Of a DNA stretch of 64,000 nt, positions 1 through 10,575 are shown one piece after another (position 1 is the first letter of the stretch; each line of letters begins with the position of its first letter). The notes beneath the pieces were generated by a model that did not search any database, had not been told where the DNA came from, and worked only from the letters and a program-made list of their open reading frames with translations. This stretch comes from Chitinophaga pinensis. GTDB taxonomy: Bacteria > Bacteroidota > Bacteroidia > Flavobacteriales_D > Crocinitomicaceae. The stretch spans positions 124,001-188,000 of the forward strand of contig CAMDNE010000001.1 in the NCBI GenBank assembly GCA_945902745.1, read 5' to 3'. A program made the translations under genes and the position numbers.

Positions 1-703
1 TTAATTCTGCCAAATAATGATCTTCATTATCACAGATTTTTTTCGCTTTCAATCCAACGTTTTGAGCAGCTTTATGAAGATTATCAAAATCAACATACAA
101 CCAATCAAACCAAGGTCCTTTTTCATTCTTGTGTTTCATCTGAAAATTAAAATTTCCGTAATATTCAGAATTTAAATCTACCCACATTGATCCATCTTCA
201 TCTTGGTACAAGTACTTGATATCAGAAGAATCACACAAAATTTTACCACCTGGATTTAAAAGCGATTTAGCGTGTTGCAAAGTATGTTCCAAATTAGAAA
301 GTTTACCTGCAATACCAATCCCATTCATTAGCATAAGAATAGTATCGTATTTTTCGTCTTTTAAGTTGAAGAAGTTAACTTTACGCGCATTTAATCCCAT
401 TTGCTTCATGTAATTCACTGCTCCTTCAGAAATTTCAATTGGGAAAACATCCATTCCTCTATCGAATAATTCTAACGAGTGAACTCCAGCTCCAGCTCCA
501 ACATCCAATACTTTTCCCTTTGAACGTTCAATTGCAACTTGCTCAATTTCTGGCATTTGCTCATACTTCCTGAAAAGTATTTCAATTGGAATAATATCGT
601 CCTCACATATTTTTGATGAGACAACAATATCAAAAGGTTTTTTTCTAACTGAATATTCTAAGATTGCCGCTCCGACAGGATCTCCAATTTTTATTTTCTC
701 CAT
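1..703 (-). CDS. Class I SAM-dependent methyltransferase (partial, runs off window start)
   Basis: Reverse-strand reading from ATG at 703 is open to the window edge: MEKIKIGDPVGAAILEY...KGKVLDVGAGAGVHSLELFDRG...; motif I LDVGAGAG. Absent from ORF track because no stop is in the window. Confidence 0.8.
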   Translation of the reverse strand, partial: MEKIKIGDPVGAAILEYSVRKKPFDIVVSSKICEDDIIPIEILFRKYEQMPEIEQVAIERSKGKVLDVGAGAGVHSLELFDRGMDVFPIEISEGAVNYMKQMGLNARKVNFFNLKDEKYDTILMLMNGIGIAGKLSNLEHTLQHAKSLLNPGGKILCDSSDIKYLYQDEDGSMWVDLNSEYYGNFNFQMKHKNEKGPWFDWLYVDFDNLHKAAQNVGLKAKKICDNEDHYLAEL

Positions 704-1317
704 TAATAATCGTATTCGTCTAAATTTGAATAATCTTCATCTGACATGCCGTCTTCGAAATCGTCAAAACCTAATTCATCCTCGTCTTCTTCTAAATCAC
801 CCACAAACATATCTTCATTGTCTGCGGCAACTCTAGAATCTTCTGGAGGCGCCATTCCCATTGAAAGTAGTACTTCAGGTTTTTCTGGACCTTCTTTTTC
901 ATAACCAATTAGTTCCAAAAGGAAAATCCACATGCGCATAAAATCATACACCAAAATGAATTTTTGATCTGGTTCTTCAATGAAATCTTTAATTAGCGCA
1001 TCTTTCATGATTGCAGTTGGAGATTCAGTTAATTCATCATCATAAGATAAATCCATTAAACTGATTTCACTTCCCTTGTCCCAACTGTCATTTGAAACAT
1101 AAAAACTGGCCATTTGATCGCCTTGAAAACGAAAAGAAGAAACAATTGCTTTGTACAACGTTTCGAAATTATCGGTGTCTTTAATTAAGATATCTCTGAA
1201 AATCTCACTACTGTTTTCAGAATCAAGTAGAACTCTGAATTTTAGTCCTGCCATAGTTATTTCTGTTGGGTTTGACTTTTCTGTAAAATTAAAACTATTT
1301 GTCCAAAGTTGGCTCAT
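703..1317 (-). CDS. pRiA4b ORF-3-like / IS1096 passenger TnpR-like protein (true start possibly MAGLKFRV near 1254)
   Basis: FRVLLDSENSSEIFRDILIKDTDNFETLYKAIVSSF..D.MASFYVSNDSWDKGSEISLMDL pattern, acidic tail; stop overlaps the next gene's start. Confidence 0.65.
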   Translation of the reverse strand: MSQLWTNSFNFTEKSNPTEITMAGLKFRVLLDSENSSEIFRDILIKDTDNFETLYKAIVSSFRFQGDQMASFYVSNDSWDKGSEISLMDLSYDDELTESPTAIMKDALIKDFIEEPDQKFILVYDFMRMWIFLLELIGYEKEGPEKPEVLLSMGMAPPEDSRVAADNEDMFVGDLEEDEDELGFDDFEDGMSDEDYSNLDEYDY

Positions 1318-2740
1318 TCACCTTCTTTAAACCTAATTCTTCTCCAATTTTCAGCATTAATGCAATTGCATCTTCAGGCTCATTTGGAATTTCGCCTTCT
1401 AAGATTGCTTCTTTTATGCGCGCTTTAATAGATCCAATTTCAGCACAAGGAGCAAGATTATAGGTTTTCATGATTAATTCTCCAGTCACAGGAGCTTGAA
1501 AATTTCGAATGCGATCTTTTTCTTCAACAGCTTTCAATTTCTCCATGACCATTTCAAAATTCTGCTTGTATTTCTTTACTTTGAATTCGTTTTTGGAGGT
1601 AATATCAGCATTACAAAGCGTCATTAAATCCTCAATATCATCGTCTGCTTCACTCAATAGTCGTCTAATCGCAGAATCGGAAACGGACCCTTTTACTAGT
1701 GCTATCGGACGTAAATGTAGTCGAACTAATTTTTGGACGTATTTCATTTTATGATCCATTGGAAGTTTTAAACGTTTGAAGATTCTCGGAGTCATTCGCG
1801 CTCCTAATTCTTCGTGACCGTGAAAAGTCCAACCAATCTCTGGATCTAATTTTTTTGTTGGTGGTTTGGCAATGTCATGTAAAATTGCTGCCCAACGTAA
1901 CCACAAATTGTCACTTTCCTTGGCAACATTGTCTAAAACTTCTAAGGTATGAAAGAAATTATCTTTATGCGTTTTTCCATCAATCGTTTCTACACCATGT
2001 AAATCAACCATTTCAGGAAAAAACTGGTGCAATAATTTTGTTGAAAAAAGCAATTTAAAACCTCTGGATGGTTCGGTACAAAGAATGATTTTATTGCATT
2101 CATCCATGATGCGTTCAACTGAAATGATATCTAGACGTTGAGCATTATCATAAATTGCTTGTAAACTTTTTCCTTCAATTTTAAAATCTAATTGGGCTGC
2201 AAATCGCACAGCGCGCATCATGCGCAATGGATCGTCACTATACGTAGTGTTTGGATCTAATGGAGTGCGCAATATTCCTTTTTCTAAATCATTTACACCG
2301 TTGAACGGATCAATTAATTCACCGAAATTAGAAGCGTGAAGACTCAATCCCATTGCATTGATTGTGAAATCTCTGCGATTTTGGTCGTCTATTAATGTCC
2401 CATTTTCAATTAACGGTTTTCTTGAATCTTGTCGATAGGATTCTTTTCGAGCTCCAACAAATTCAACATCTAAGTCTTTATATTTAAATTGAGCAGTACC
2501 AAAATTATGAAAGAAGGATACTTTTTTCACTCTTAATCGTTCGGCACATTCTTTCGCTAAATCCAAACCATTTCCGATTACAACGATATCAATATCTTTT
2601 GACGGTCGCTCTAATAATAAGTCACGCACATAACCACCAATTACGTATGCCTCAAGGTTTTTCTCAGTGATGATTTGAGAAGCGACCTTAAAAACGGGGT
2701 GTGTAAGAAATGAAGCGTAATTATTCGACATGGGGCGCAA
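1295..2740 (-). CDS. CCA tRNA nucleotidyltransferase / poly(A) polymerase family with HD domain
   Basis: YVIGGYVRDLLLERPSKDIDIVV, RRDFTINAM, HTLEVLDNV...RWAAILHDIAKP. Confidence 0.92.
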   Translation of the reverse strand: MRPMSNNYASFLTHPVFKVASQIITEKNLEAYVIGGYVRDLLLERPSKDIDIVVIGNGLDLAKECAERLRVKKVSFFHNFGTAQFKYKDLDVEFVGARKESYRQDSRKPLIENGTLIDDQNRRDFTINAMGLSLHASNFGELIDPFNGVNDLEKGILRTPLDPNTTYSDDPLRMMRAVRFAAQLDFKIEGKSLQAIYDNAQRLDIISVERIMDECNKIILCTEPSRGFKLLFSTKLLHQFFPEMVDLHGVETIDGKTHKDNFFHTLEVLDNVAKESDNLWLRWAAILHDIAKPPTKKLDPEIGWTFHGHEELGARMTPRIFKRLKLPMDHKMKYVQKLVRLHLRPIALVKGSVSDSAIRRLLSEADDDIEDLMTLCNADITSKNEFKVKKYKQNFEMVMEKLKAVEEKDRIRNFQAPVTGELIMKTYNLAPCAEIGSIKARIKEAILEGEIPNEPEDAIALMLKIGEELGLKKVNEPTLDK

Positions 2741-2887
2741 AGATAATGAATGATTCGGGATTAATAATTTGGAATTTGGAATTTTGAGTGATGAGTTACA
2801 AATTGCTAGTTACAAGTTATGAATTACTCCTATGTGAACTATGTGCCTATGTGTTTCCAATTTGTATTCTACAGCGTTGGTCCAAAT

Positions 2888-3442
2888 CTAACCCCTAATT
2901 ATTTTCACCGATCCATTCAAATCAATTTTAATAATTTGTGACGGTATACTCATCTTTTCTATAATTCGCTCTTCTAAAAGGGCATCAACACCTTCTTTGA
3001 TGATTGTATTAATTTCAGTAAACGCAGAAGGCGAGGGCTGGTTCGAAAGATTTGCAGAAGTGCTAACAATTGGTTTTCGAATTGCACGAATGAGTTTCAA
3101 ACAGATAGGATCTTTTGTGATTCTAATCGCTACGGATCCATCTTTACCCAATACAGACGAAGCAAGTCCTTTGCTTGTCGGGTAGATTATAGTTAACGGT
3201 TTGTCAGCTAAATCGACCAAATCGTAACATACTTCATTGAATTCCGGAACATATTTTTCCAACATCTGGAAACTATCCATTAGCAAAATAAAACTCTTTT
3301 CCTCTGGTCGATTTTTTAATTTCAAAATCTGTTGGCATGCTTCTTCATTTGTTGCATCGCACCCAATTCCCCAAATCGTATCAGTAGGATAAAGGATGGT
3401 ACCACCGTTTTTTAATACTTCTATCGTTTGTTCTAAATTCAT
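2888..3442 (-). CDS. L-threonylcarbamoyladenylate synthase (Sua5/YciO/YrdC family)
   Basis: GGTILYPTDTIWGIGCDATNEEA, KNRPEEKSFILLM, RKPIVSTSANLS. Confidence 0.9.
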   Translation of the reverse strand: MNLEQTIEVLKNGGTILYPTDTIWGIGCDATNEEACQQILKLKNRPEEKSFILLMDSFQMLEKYVPEFNEVCYDLVDLADKPLTIIYPTSKGLASSVLGKDGSVAIRITKDPICLKLIRAIRKPIVSTSANLSNQPSPSAFTEINTIIKEGVDALLEERIIEKMSIPSQIIKIDLNGSVKIIRG

Positions 3443-3600
3443 ATTTCACATTTATAATGCACCACATAGGCACATAGAAATTAATCAAAAACTATCAGTT
3501 ATAAACTTTAAACTCCTCACTCCTCACTTTTTCAAAACACATAGACACATAGTTCACATAGAAATTAATCAAAAAACTTTCAGTTTTAAACTATAAACTC

Positions 3601-3635
3601 ATCACTCATCACTCATCACTCATCACTCATCACTC
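3601..3635. repeat. 7-bp tandem repeat (ATCACTC)x5 spanning the trmD stop codon
   Basis: Direct reading: atcactcatcactcatcactcatcactcatcactc. Confidence 0.95.
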
Positions 3636-4307
3636 CTCCAATAAATCCGGTCTTCTTTCCCGTGTCCTTTTCAACGCTTGTTCTTCGCGCCATTGTTCAA
3701 TCTTACTGAAATCTCCTGAGATTAATACTTCTGGAACTTTCCACCCATTAAATTCGGGAGGACGTGTATATACAGGAGGTGAAAGTAAATTATCTTGAAA
3801 ACTATCTGTTAATGCGGAAGTTTCATCGTTCAAAACACCTGGAATTAAACGGGCAATTCCATCAACTAAAACCGCTGCTGCTAGCTCTCCACCGGATAAA
3901 ACGTATGAACCAATTGAGATCTCTTTAGTGATGTAATGTTCGCGAATCCGCTCATCAACTCCCTTGTAATGACCACATAAGATCATCAGGTTTTCACTCA
4001 AAGAAAGCGCGTTACAATGAGCTTGTTCTAAGATTTCACCATCTGGAGTCATGTAGATGATTTCATCGTATTTTCGCTCCGATTTTAATTTTTCAATAAT
4101 TGCCGCAATTGGCTCAATCGACATCACCATTCCTGCACCGCCACCATATTGGTAATCATCCACGTTTTTGTGTTTATTCGTTGAATAATCACGGATATTG
4201 TGGACATGAAGTTCTAAATGACCTTTATCTTGAGCACGTTGCATGATAGAAGCCGAAAATGGGCTTTCTAATAATTGAGGAAGAATCGTTAATATGTCAA
4301 TTCGCAT
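3630..4307 (-). CDS. trmD: tRNA (guanine-37-N1)-methyltransferase
   Basis: [62 protein letters not shown]. Confidence 0.95.
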   Translation of the reverse strand: MRIDILTILPQLLESPFSASIMQRAQDKGHLELHVHNIRDYSTNKHKNVDDYQYGGGAGMVMSIEPIAAIIEKLKSERKYDEIIYMTPDGEILEQAHCNALSLSENLMILCGHYKGVDERIREHYITKEISIGSYVLSGGELAAAVLVDGIARLIPGVLNDETSALTDSFQDNLLSPPVYTRPPEFNGWKVPEVLISGDFSKIEQWREEQALKRTRERRPDLLEE

Positions 4308-4424
4308 GGTGTAAAGTTATGAAATAGTTACGAGTTGCGAATTGCAAATTACAAGTTGTGCCAAATCAACTTATCTTTACTATTCAAGTATTGAAGACAA
4401 AAGAGATTTGATTATTTTAGTCGA

Positions 4425-6155
4425 ATGAATATTTCAAATTTTAAATTCACAGGTGCATTAAAGCTTAGTATCTATATTCTATGCTCCATGTTCTATGCTC
4501 CCTTTTCACATGCTCAATGGTCCGAAAACACGTCTCCTACCTACACCGAATTAATAGCTTATTATCAGAAACTTGACAAAGAGAATAAGGAAATAGAAGT
4601 GTATTCGATGGGTAATTCTGATTACGGTTTGCCAATTTATGTGTGTATCGTGAATGGAGCTCAAGATTCTTTGAAAACGTTTAGTAAAGCGAAAAATGAA
4701 ACGACAATTCTGATTAATAATGCGATTCATCCAGGCGAACCAGATGGAGTAAATGCGTGCTTGATTTGGATTGACAATTGGATTAAAAACGGAAAAAAGA
4801 CAAAAGATTTACCAGTCATTGCGATAATTCCAGCGTATAATGTTGGCGGAATGTTTAATAGAAATTCTTCCAGCCGTGCGAATCAAGATGGTCCTGAAGA
4901 ATATGGATTTAGAGGAAATGCACAGAACCTCGATTTGAACAGGGATTTCATCAAAATGGATTCTGAAAATGCGTATACATTTGTCACAATTTATCAAGCT
5001 TTAGATCCTGATGTATTTGTCGATACGCACGTTTCAAATGGGGCGGATTATCAGTATACTTTGACGTATATCGCCAATATGAAAGAGCGTATGGCGCCAA
5101 GTATGCGTTCATTGACCTATGATGGAATGTTGCCAGCGATTTCAAAAAAGTTAAAACAGAAAAAATGGGACTTATTTCCGTACGTTGAATTAGTGAAAGA
5201 AACACCAGAAGAAGGGATTCATGCTTTCAATGATTTACCGAGATATGCGATGGGTTATTCTGCATTGTTTGACGCAATTGGAATCACAATTGAAACACAC
5301 ATGCTCAAACCATTTCCACAAAGAGTTCAAGCGACACATGACATGTTGGATGAAATGATAAGCTGGATGAGTGATAACAAAGGGAAAATCGAAAAAGCAC
5401 GGGTATTGGCTAGAAATTATCGGGAAAATCAGACGGTTTTTAATTTTGATTATGAATTGACCGATAAAAAAGATTCTATTTCATTCAAGGGTTTTGAGTT
5501 TTCTAATCCTTTGAGTCTTGTTACCGGATTGCCGCGTTTGAAATACCATAAGGATAAACCATACGAAAAATTTGTTCCTTATTTTCATACATATATACCG
5601 AAAGATTCTATTAAAATACCAGCTTACATTATTCTCGGAAGTCAAAACAAGGAAATAGTAGAACGATTAAAACATAACGGTGTAGCGTTTTCATATCTTC
5701 CAAATGATACGACTATTGAAATGTCGAGAGAAAGACTGAGTGAATTTAAAAGTTTAACGAAGCCGTATGAAGGACATTTTTACCACAATGAAGTGAAAGG
5801 GAAATATGAATTTGCAAACGTATCCTTCAAAAAAGGTGATATTATGATTGACCTTCATCAAAATCATCGGTTTTTCATCTTGTCTAGTTTAATCTCTAGA
5901 GCTGAAGATAGTTATTTCCGTTGGAACTTTTTTGATAGTTATTTGCAACAAAAAGAAGGATTCTCGCCCTATGTTTTTGAAGAAAAAGCATTTGAAATTC
6001 TCACAGAAAAACCGTGGTTAAAAGAAGAAATGGAAGTATTGAAAGCTGCGAATAAAGAATTCAGAGAATCTTCCTGGGAACAATTGTATTTCATTTACAA
6101 AAACAGTGAACTTTTTGAGGAAAGTTACTATTTAGTGCCTATCTTCATGAATTGA
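4425..6155 (+). CDS. Secreted M14 family zinc carboxypeptidase-like protein
   Basis: N-terminal signal-like segment; INNAIHPGEPDG zinc-motif context, NLDLNRDFIK, DTHVSNGADYQYT. Confidence 0.82.
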   Translation: MNISNFKFTGALKLSIYILCSMFYAPFSHAQWSENTSPTYTELIAYYQKLDKENKEIEVYSMGNSDYGLPIYVCIVNGAQDSLKTFSKAKNETTILINNAIHPGEPDGVNACLIWIDNWIKNGKKTKDLPVIAIIPAYNVGGMFNRNSSSRANQDGPEEYGFRGNAQNLDLNRDFIKMDSENAYTFVTIYQALDPDVFVDTHVSNGADYQYTLTYIANMKERMAPSMRSLTYDGMLPAISKKLKQKKWDLFPYVELVKETPEEGIHAFNDLPRYAMGYSALFDAIGITIETHMLKPFPQRVQATHDMLDEMISWMSDNKGKIEKARVLARNYRENQTVFNFDYELTDKKDSISFKGFEFSNPLSLVTGLPRLKYHKDKPYEKFVPYFHTYIPKDSIKIPAYIILGSQNKEIVERLKHNGVAFSYLPNDTTIEMSRERLSEFKSLTKPYEGHFYHNEVKGKYEFANVSFKKGDIMIDLHQNHRFFILSSLISRAEDSYFRWNFFDSYLQQKEGFSPYVFEEKAFEILTEKPWLKEEMEVLKAANKEFRESSWEQLYFIYKNSELFEESYYLVPIFMN

Positions 6156-6165
6156 AAATAAAAAC

Positions 6166-6549
6166 ATGGAACAAGTAGCAAAGGCAATTGGTTATATCGT
6201 ATACGCTGTCGCGAGTGCAGATAAACATGTGGCGGAAGAAGAAAAAAAAATCGCACATGATTTAATCAATGAGCATTGGACTTTACTAGCCGATAATGAA
6301 GATCCTTTTGGCGTTCGTGCGCTTGATTTTGTTGATAAGATAATTGTTTCATTTGATGAAGATCACCTCGATTCAGAAAAAGCATTTGAGTCGTTCCAAG
6401 CTATTTACACGGAGCGAAATCAAGATTTCACGAAGGAAATTAAACAATTTATTTTGGATCTTTGTATAAAAGTAGGTTCGGCTTTCAGTCAAATGAATAA
6501 ATCTGAATTGGTGCTTTTATCTCGAATAGAAATTCTGTTGAAGGATTAA
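6166..6549 (+). CDS. TerB-like small protein
   Basis: MEQVAKAIGYIVYAVASADKHVAEEEKKI: TerB-type helical 'A.ADG...EE' pattern. Confidence 0.5.
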   Translation: MEQVAKAIGYIVYAVASADKHVAEEEKKIAHDLINEHWTLLADNEDPFGVRALDFVDKIIVSFDEDHLDSEKAFESFQAIYTERNQDFTKEIKQFILDLCIKVGSAFSQMNKSELVLLSRIEILLKD

Positions 6550-6557
6550 TTTCAAAG

Positions 6558-6809
6558 ATGAGATCAGTTTCAGAAATAAGAAATTTCGGACCCAAAATGG
6601 TCGCTTGGTTGAATAAAATTGAAATTTACACGGAAGAAGATCTCTTACAAACAGATTATTTGACCTTGAAAAATAAATTTATTGCAGCAGGAATCCAACC
6701 GCACATTCTTATGTTTTATTCAATTGATATGGGATTACAAGATCGAATTTGGAGCGATATTACGCCTGCAGAAAAACGAGAATTGAAACTATTGTTGGAA
6801 GAAAAATAG
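6558..6809 (+). CDS. TfoX/Sxy C-terminal domain protein
   Basis: IRNFGPKMVAWLNKIEIYTEEDLL resembles the TfoX C-terminal helix-hairpin-helix-like domain. Confidence 0.65.
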   Translation: MRSVSEIRNFGPKMVAWLNKIEIYTEEDLLQTDYLTLKNKFIAAGIQPHILMFYSIDMGLQDRIWSDITPAEKRELKLLLEEK

Positions 6810-6883
6810 CACGATTTTCTTAGCATTTCAAGATTCTAATTATAATAGTACTAAATCGATTTTTTATCAATTGTGTTTTAGTT

Positions 6884-6891
6884 TATATTTG
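6884..6891 (+). promoter_or_regulatory. Bacteroidota -7 element TATATTTG upstream of the PNGase-like gene
   Basis: TATATTTG 17 bp upstream of ATG 6909; matches TAnnTTTG. Confidence 0.45.
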
Positions 6892-6908
6892 CTAACAAAT
6901 TTTAACCT

Positions 6909-9900
6909 ATGTTCAAACAATTATTAATAGCAACGACACTTTTAATGAGTGGAGTTTCCTTTTCTCAAGATACTACTTGGGTACAAACATTCACCTTTGA
7001 TTCAATTACTTCAAGAAGAGCCAATTTTGAATTTCCAGCAACATTGGATACAATGCGCTTTGAAAAAGTTTTAATGTATTACAAGTTGAAATGTAGTCCT
7101 TTGACAACGTGGGATAGCTACAATTGTGGAGAATGGGATTATTTGACATACACACAAGTAATTGACCATACTGGAATATTTGATTCAGTTCAAGTTGACG
7201 GAAACAGGTATCTAGCGAATACGTTGTCGCCACTTTCTATAAATTATGCACCATATCCTGCAGTTTATCATGATACATATGTAAGACAAGAAAGTAATCG
7301 ATCAGGAGCAATGACGACAACATCAGTCTTGAATTCAACTAACGGAACAACTGCTTTTCCTTTTGATGTAACAAATAATGGAGGTCGTTTTCAAATGCTT
7401 CTATCAGCAGCGGAATTAACAACAGCAGGAATTACTGCTGGAAATATAGAATCGTTGTCTTTGTATTTGAATGCTTTAACTGTTAATGGTGAATTAAAAT
7501 ACCCATCAATTTCATTGAAATCTACCACAAATACTGCACTAACTTCATTCGAAAATACTGGTTTTACACAAGTTTATAATGCTTCGCACTGGGCGAGTGG
7601 AAGTCAATCTGAATTAGTAGTTGGTCAAAATGAGTTATTGTTTTACCAATCATTTGCTTGGAATGGAACTGACAATATTATAGTTGAGTTTTATTTTGAG
7701 AATTCACAGGATGCTACAAATTCACTTTTATTTGATGGTGAAACAATTGCTTCTCAAACAGCATTGAATTACAATTCAAATAATGGTTGTATTGAATTTG
7801 ATGCAACAAATCATGCTCTTTTAGAATTGTCAGATTTTGACTTGGGCGATGAAATGACACTTACTTTTTGGTCAAAAGGAAATGGATCTGCAGGTACACA
7901 AACTTCGATTTTAGAAGCATTTGACACACTTGGTAACCGCGTAATCAATATTCACATGCCATGGAGTGACAATAACATGTACTTTGATGCTGGAGAAGGA
8001 TCCGGTTATGATAGAATCTCAAAATTGATGACAGTTGCAGAAATTGATAACAACTGGAATCATTGGGCATTTGTGAAAAAGCAAAGTACGGGCGAAATGT
8101 TCGTATACAAGAATGGTATTCTTTGGCATTCAGGAACAAATAAGAATTTATCAATCGGAAATATTCACCGTTTTGTTTTAGGTTCAAACATGAATCAAGC
8201 ATTTAATTGGAAAGGAAAAATTGACGATTTTCAATTATATAATGTTGCGTTAGATCAAACAACAATTCAATCTTGGATGACTACTAAACCAGATGTTTCG
8301 CATCCTAACTGGTCAAATCTTCTTGCTTTTTATGATTTCGATAATAAATTATGGGCTGAAGACATGTCTCAAAATGACAATTTATTGATGCCTTCTGAAC
8401 TTGGGATGATTAAGTTTGGTGAATATCCAAATGCTGGAATTCAACAAGCAACAATGAGACCGTTGATTGGTTTAGGGCAAGGAATGGCAATGGGATCTCT
8501 TGTGATTTCTGAACATCCTGAAAATCGCTTAAAAGAACCAACCGTAATTTTTGAAGAACAAGCTTTGGACAATTATTTTGATATCATTAGTTCTGATTTA
8601 GGAATTCTTGGAGGAAATGAAACTGTTTATAATAATATAGGAAATGTTGTTTCGCAAACTCCTTTTATTGGATCTACAACGTTGAATAATTCAACAATAA
8701 CCTATTATCAACAACCGTATGAAATATTTAAAAATGTTGAAATTGCGCGTTACATTACTCCTTATGGTATTCAATTTGATTTAGGTCCAAATGGTTTTTA
8801 TTGGATTTATGACGTTACAGATTACCAAGATTATTTAAAACATACGGTTGATTTAGCAGCACATAACACGCAAGAATTAATTGATTTGAAATTTGCATTC
8901 ATTGAAGGAATTCCTCCAAGAGATGTGCATAAAAGAGAACCTGTTTGGAGCAATTTTAGAAGTTATTCATTTGCAAATTTGGCGAATGATACAGATATGG
9001 CAGCAACAAATGTTGTATTGTCTGACAGTTCAGAAATGTTTAAAATTAAAACCCGTTTTTCTGGTCATGGACAAGTTGGTAATCAGGCGTGTTGCGAATG
9101 GGTGCCAAATAATCACTCATTTAAAGTAGACGGTGTTTCTCGATTCGCTTGGAATATTTGGGAAGAGTGTGGTGATAATCCAAATACAGAGCAAGGTGGA
9201 ACATGGCCATACGATAGAGAAGGCTGGTGTCCGGGTGATATAGTGAAAGAATATGAATTCGAATTAACACCTTTCGTTACACCTGGAACAACAACTTCGT
9301 TGGATTATGCTATAAATGCAGTTCCAGCAAGTGATCCAGGACAGGCTAGTGGGAATTATATTGCTGCGATTGATTTAATTTCATATTCAGCTCCGAATTT
9401 CCAGAACGATGCAGCTTTGATTGATGTTTTAAATCCAAATAGTTGGGAGTATTATAGAAAATGGAATCCAAGTTGTTCTAATCCGCGTGTAGTTCTTCAA
9501 AATACGGGTGCATTGCCTTTAACAAGTTGCAAGATTCGTTGTTGGATTTCTTATGGTGACTATTTGGAATATACTTGGACAGGAAATTTAGCTTTCTTAG
9601 AAAAACAAACAGTAGAAATACCTGTTACAGATTTAGGTTGGTGGAGAGACTATAGCGGTGAGCAAACGTTTCACGCTCAAGTATACGATATTCAAGGAAC
9701 ACCGAACTTAGACGAATATGACAATAATAATGTTGTTAAAACACAATTCAATGCTCCAGAAGGTATAAATGGACCTTTCTTTGTTTGGCTTACAACAAAT
9801 AATAAAGCGTCTGAAAACAATTACAGACTAGAAGATGCAAGTGGAAATGTTATTTTCTCAAGAAGTAATATGACGAATAACACCAATTACAAAGATACAT

Positions 9901-10373
9901 TTGATTTATCCCCAGGATGTTATTCAATCATTATTGAAGATACGGATAGCGACGGTTTAGGTTTTTGGTATTCTGCTCAAACGGAAGGAGAAACAAATGG
10001 TAATATGCGCTTGCGTCTAGTTGGTGGAACTTATATATCTTTTTTCCCAGTTGATTGGGGGGGCTATTATCGCTACGATTTTTCAGTTGGATTTACGTTA
10101 GACGTTGATGATAAAGTATTAGATCATGAAGTAATGATTTTCCCAAATCCAACGACTGGACAATGTACAATTGAAGTTAGTGGTTTCGTAGATAATCATG
10201 CGGATTTAGCTATATATGATTTGATGGGTAGAGAAGTGTATACAGGAGCGATGAACGCAACGTCGAATTTTGCAGATGCATATTTGGACTTATCACATCT
10301 ACCAAAAGGACAATATATCGTGAAAATTGTTACGAACGAACAGGTTTATACGAAAAACATGATCAAACAATAA
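6909..10373 (+). CDS. Secreted PNGase F-like protein with LamG insertion and T9SS type A C-terminal signal
   Basis: Signal peptide; CGEWDYLTYT; LamG stretch GCIEFDATNHALLEL...NWNHWAFVKK; GHGQVGNQACCEW...CGDNPNTEQGGTWPYDREGWCPGD; C-term IFPNPTTGQ...GQYIVKIVTNEQVYTKNMIKQ. Confidence 0.8.
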   Translation: MFKQLLIATTLLMSGVSFSQDTTWVQTFTFDSITSRRANFEFPATLDTMRFEKVLMYYKLKCSPLTTWDSYNCGEWDYLTYTQVIDHTGIFDSVQVDGNRYLANTLSPLSINYAPYPAVYHDTYVRQESNRSGAMTTTSVLNSTNGTTAFPFDVTNNGGRFQMLLSAAELTTAGITAGNIESLSLYLNALTVNGELKYPSISLKSTTNTALTSFENTGFTQVYNASHWASGSQSELVVGQNELLFYQSFAWNGTDNIIVEFYFENSQDATNSLLFDGETIASQTALNYNSNNGCIEFDATNHALLELSDFDLGDEMTLTFWSKGNGSAGTQTSILEAFDTLGNRVINIHMPWSDNNMYFDAGEGSGYDRISKLMTVAEIDNNWNHWAFVKKQSTGEMFVYKNGILWHSGTNKNLSIGNIHRFVLGSNMNQAFNWKGKIDDFQLYNVALDQTTIQSWMTTKPDVSHPNWSNLLAFYDFDNKLWAEDMSQNDNLLMPSELGMIKFGEYPNAGIQQATMRPLIGLGQGMAMGSLVISEHPENRLKEPTVIFEEQALDNYFDIISSDLGILGGNETVYNNIGNVVSQTPFIGSTTLNNSTITYYQQPYEIFKNVEIARYITPYGIQFDLGPNGFYWIYDVTDYQDYLKHTVDLAAHNTQELIDLKFAFIEGIPPRDVHKREPVWSNFRSYSFANLANDTDMAATNVVLSDSSEMFKIKTRFSGHGQVGNQACCEWVPNNHSFKVDGVSRFAWNIWEECGDNPNTEQGGTWPYDREGWCPGDIVKEYEFELTPFVTPGTTTSLDYAINAVPASDPGQASGNYIAAIDLISYSAPNFQNDAALIDVLNPNSWEYYRKWNPSCSNPRVVLQNTGALPLTSCKIRCWISYGDYLEYTWTGNLAFLEKQTVEIPVTDLGWWRDYSGEQTFHAQVYDIQGTPNLDEYDNNNVVKTQFNAPEGINGPFFVWLTTNNKASENNYRLEDASGNVIFSRSNMTNNTNYKDTFDLSPGCYSIIIEDTDSDGLGFWYSAQTEGETNGNMRLRLVGGTYISFFPVDWGGYYRYDFSVGFTLDVDDKVLDHEVMIFPNPTTGQCTIEVSGFVDNHADLAIYDLMGREVYTGAMNATSNFADAYLDLSHLPKGQYIVKIVTNEQVYTKNMIKQ

Positions 10374-10390
10374 GTACTTAATTATATATG

Positions 10391-10420
10391 AAAAGGTCGG
10401 CGATTGTCGGCCTTTTTTTT
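10391..10420 (+). terminator. Rho-independent terminator
   Basis: aaggtcggc-gatt-gtcggcctt stem followed by a T-run. Confidence 0.85.
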
Positions 10421-10575
10421 GTTAATAAAACGGGACAATGAAAAAATCGAAAGGTTATTAAAAATTGAATTCAAATAGTTGATCCAATATGATTAATCTG
10501 CGTTTTTTGCGGGAACTTTTTTTGATACTTTTTCTCCCGCTGATCTCGATGAAATACGCGGATGACTTTCATCAA

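Noticed and set aside
703-1317. Treating the IS1096-passenger-like protein as evidence of a transposon
   Set aside because: No transposase or terminal inverted repeats nearby; the family commonly occurs as a standalone gene tightly packed with neighbours.
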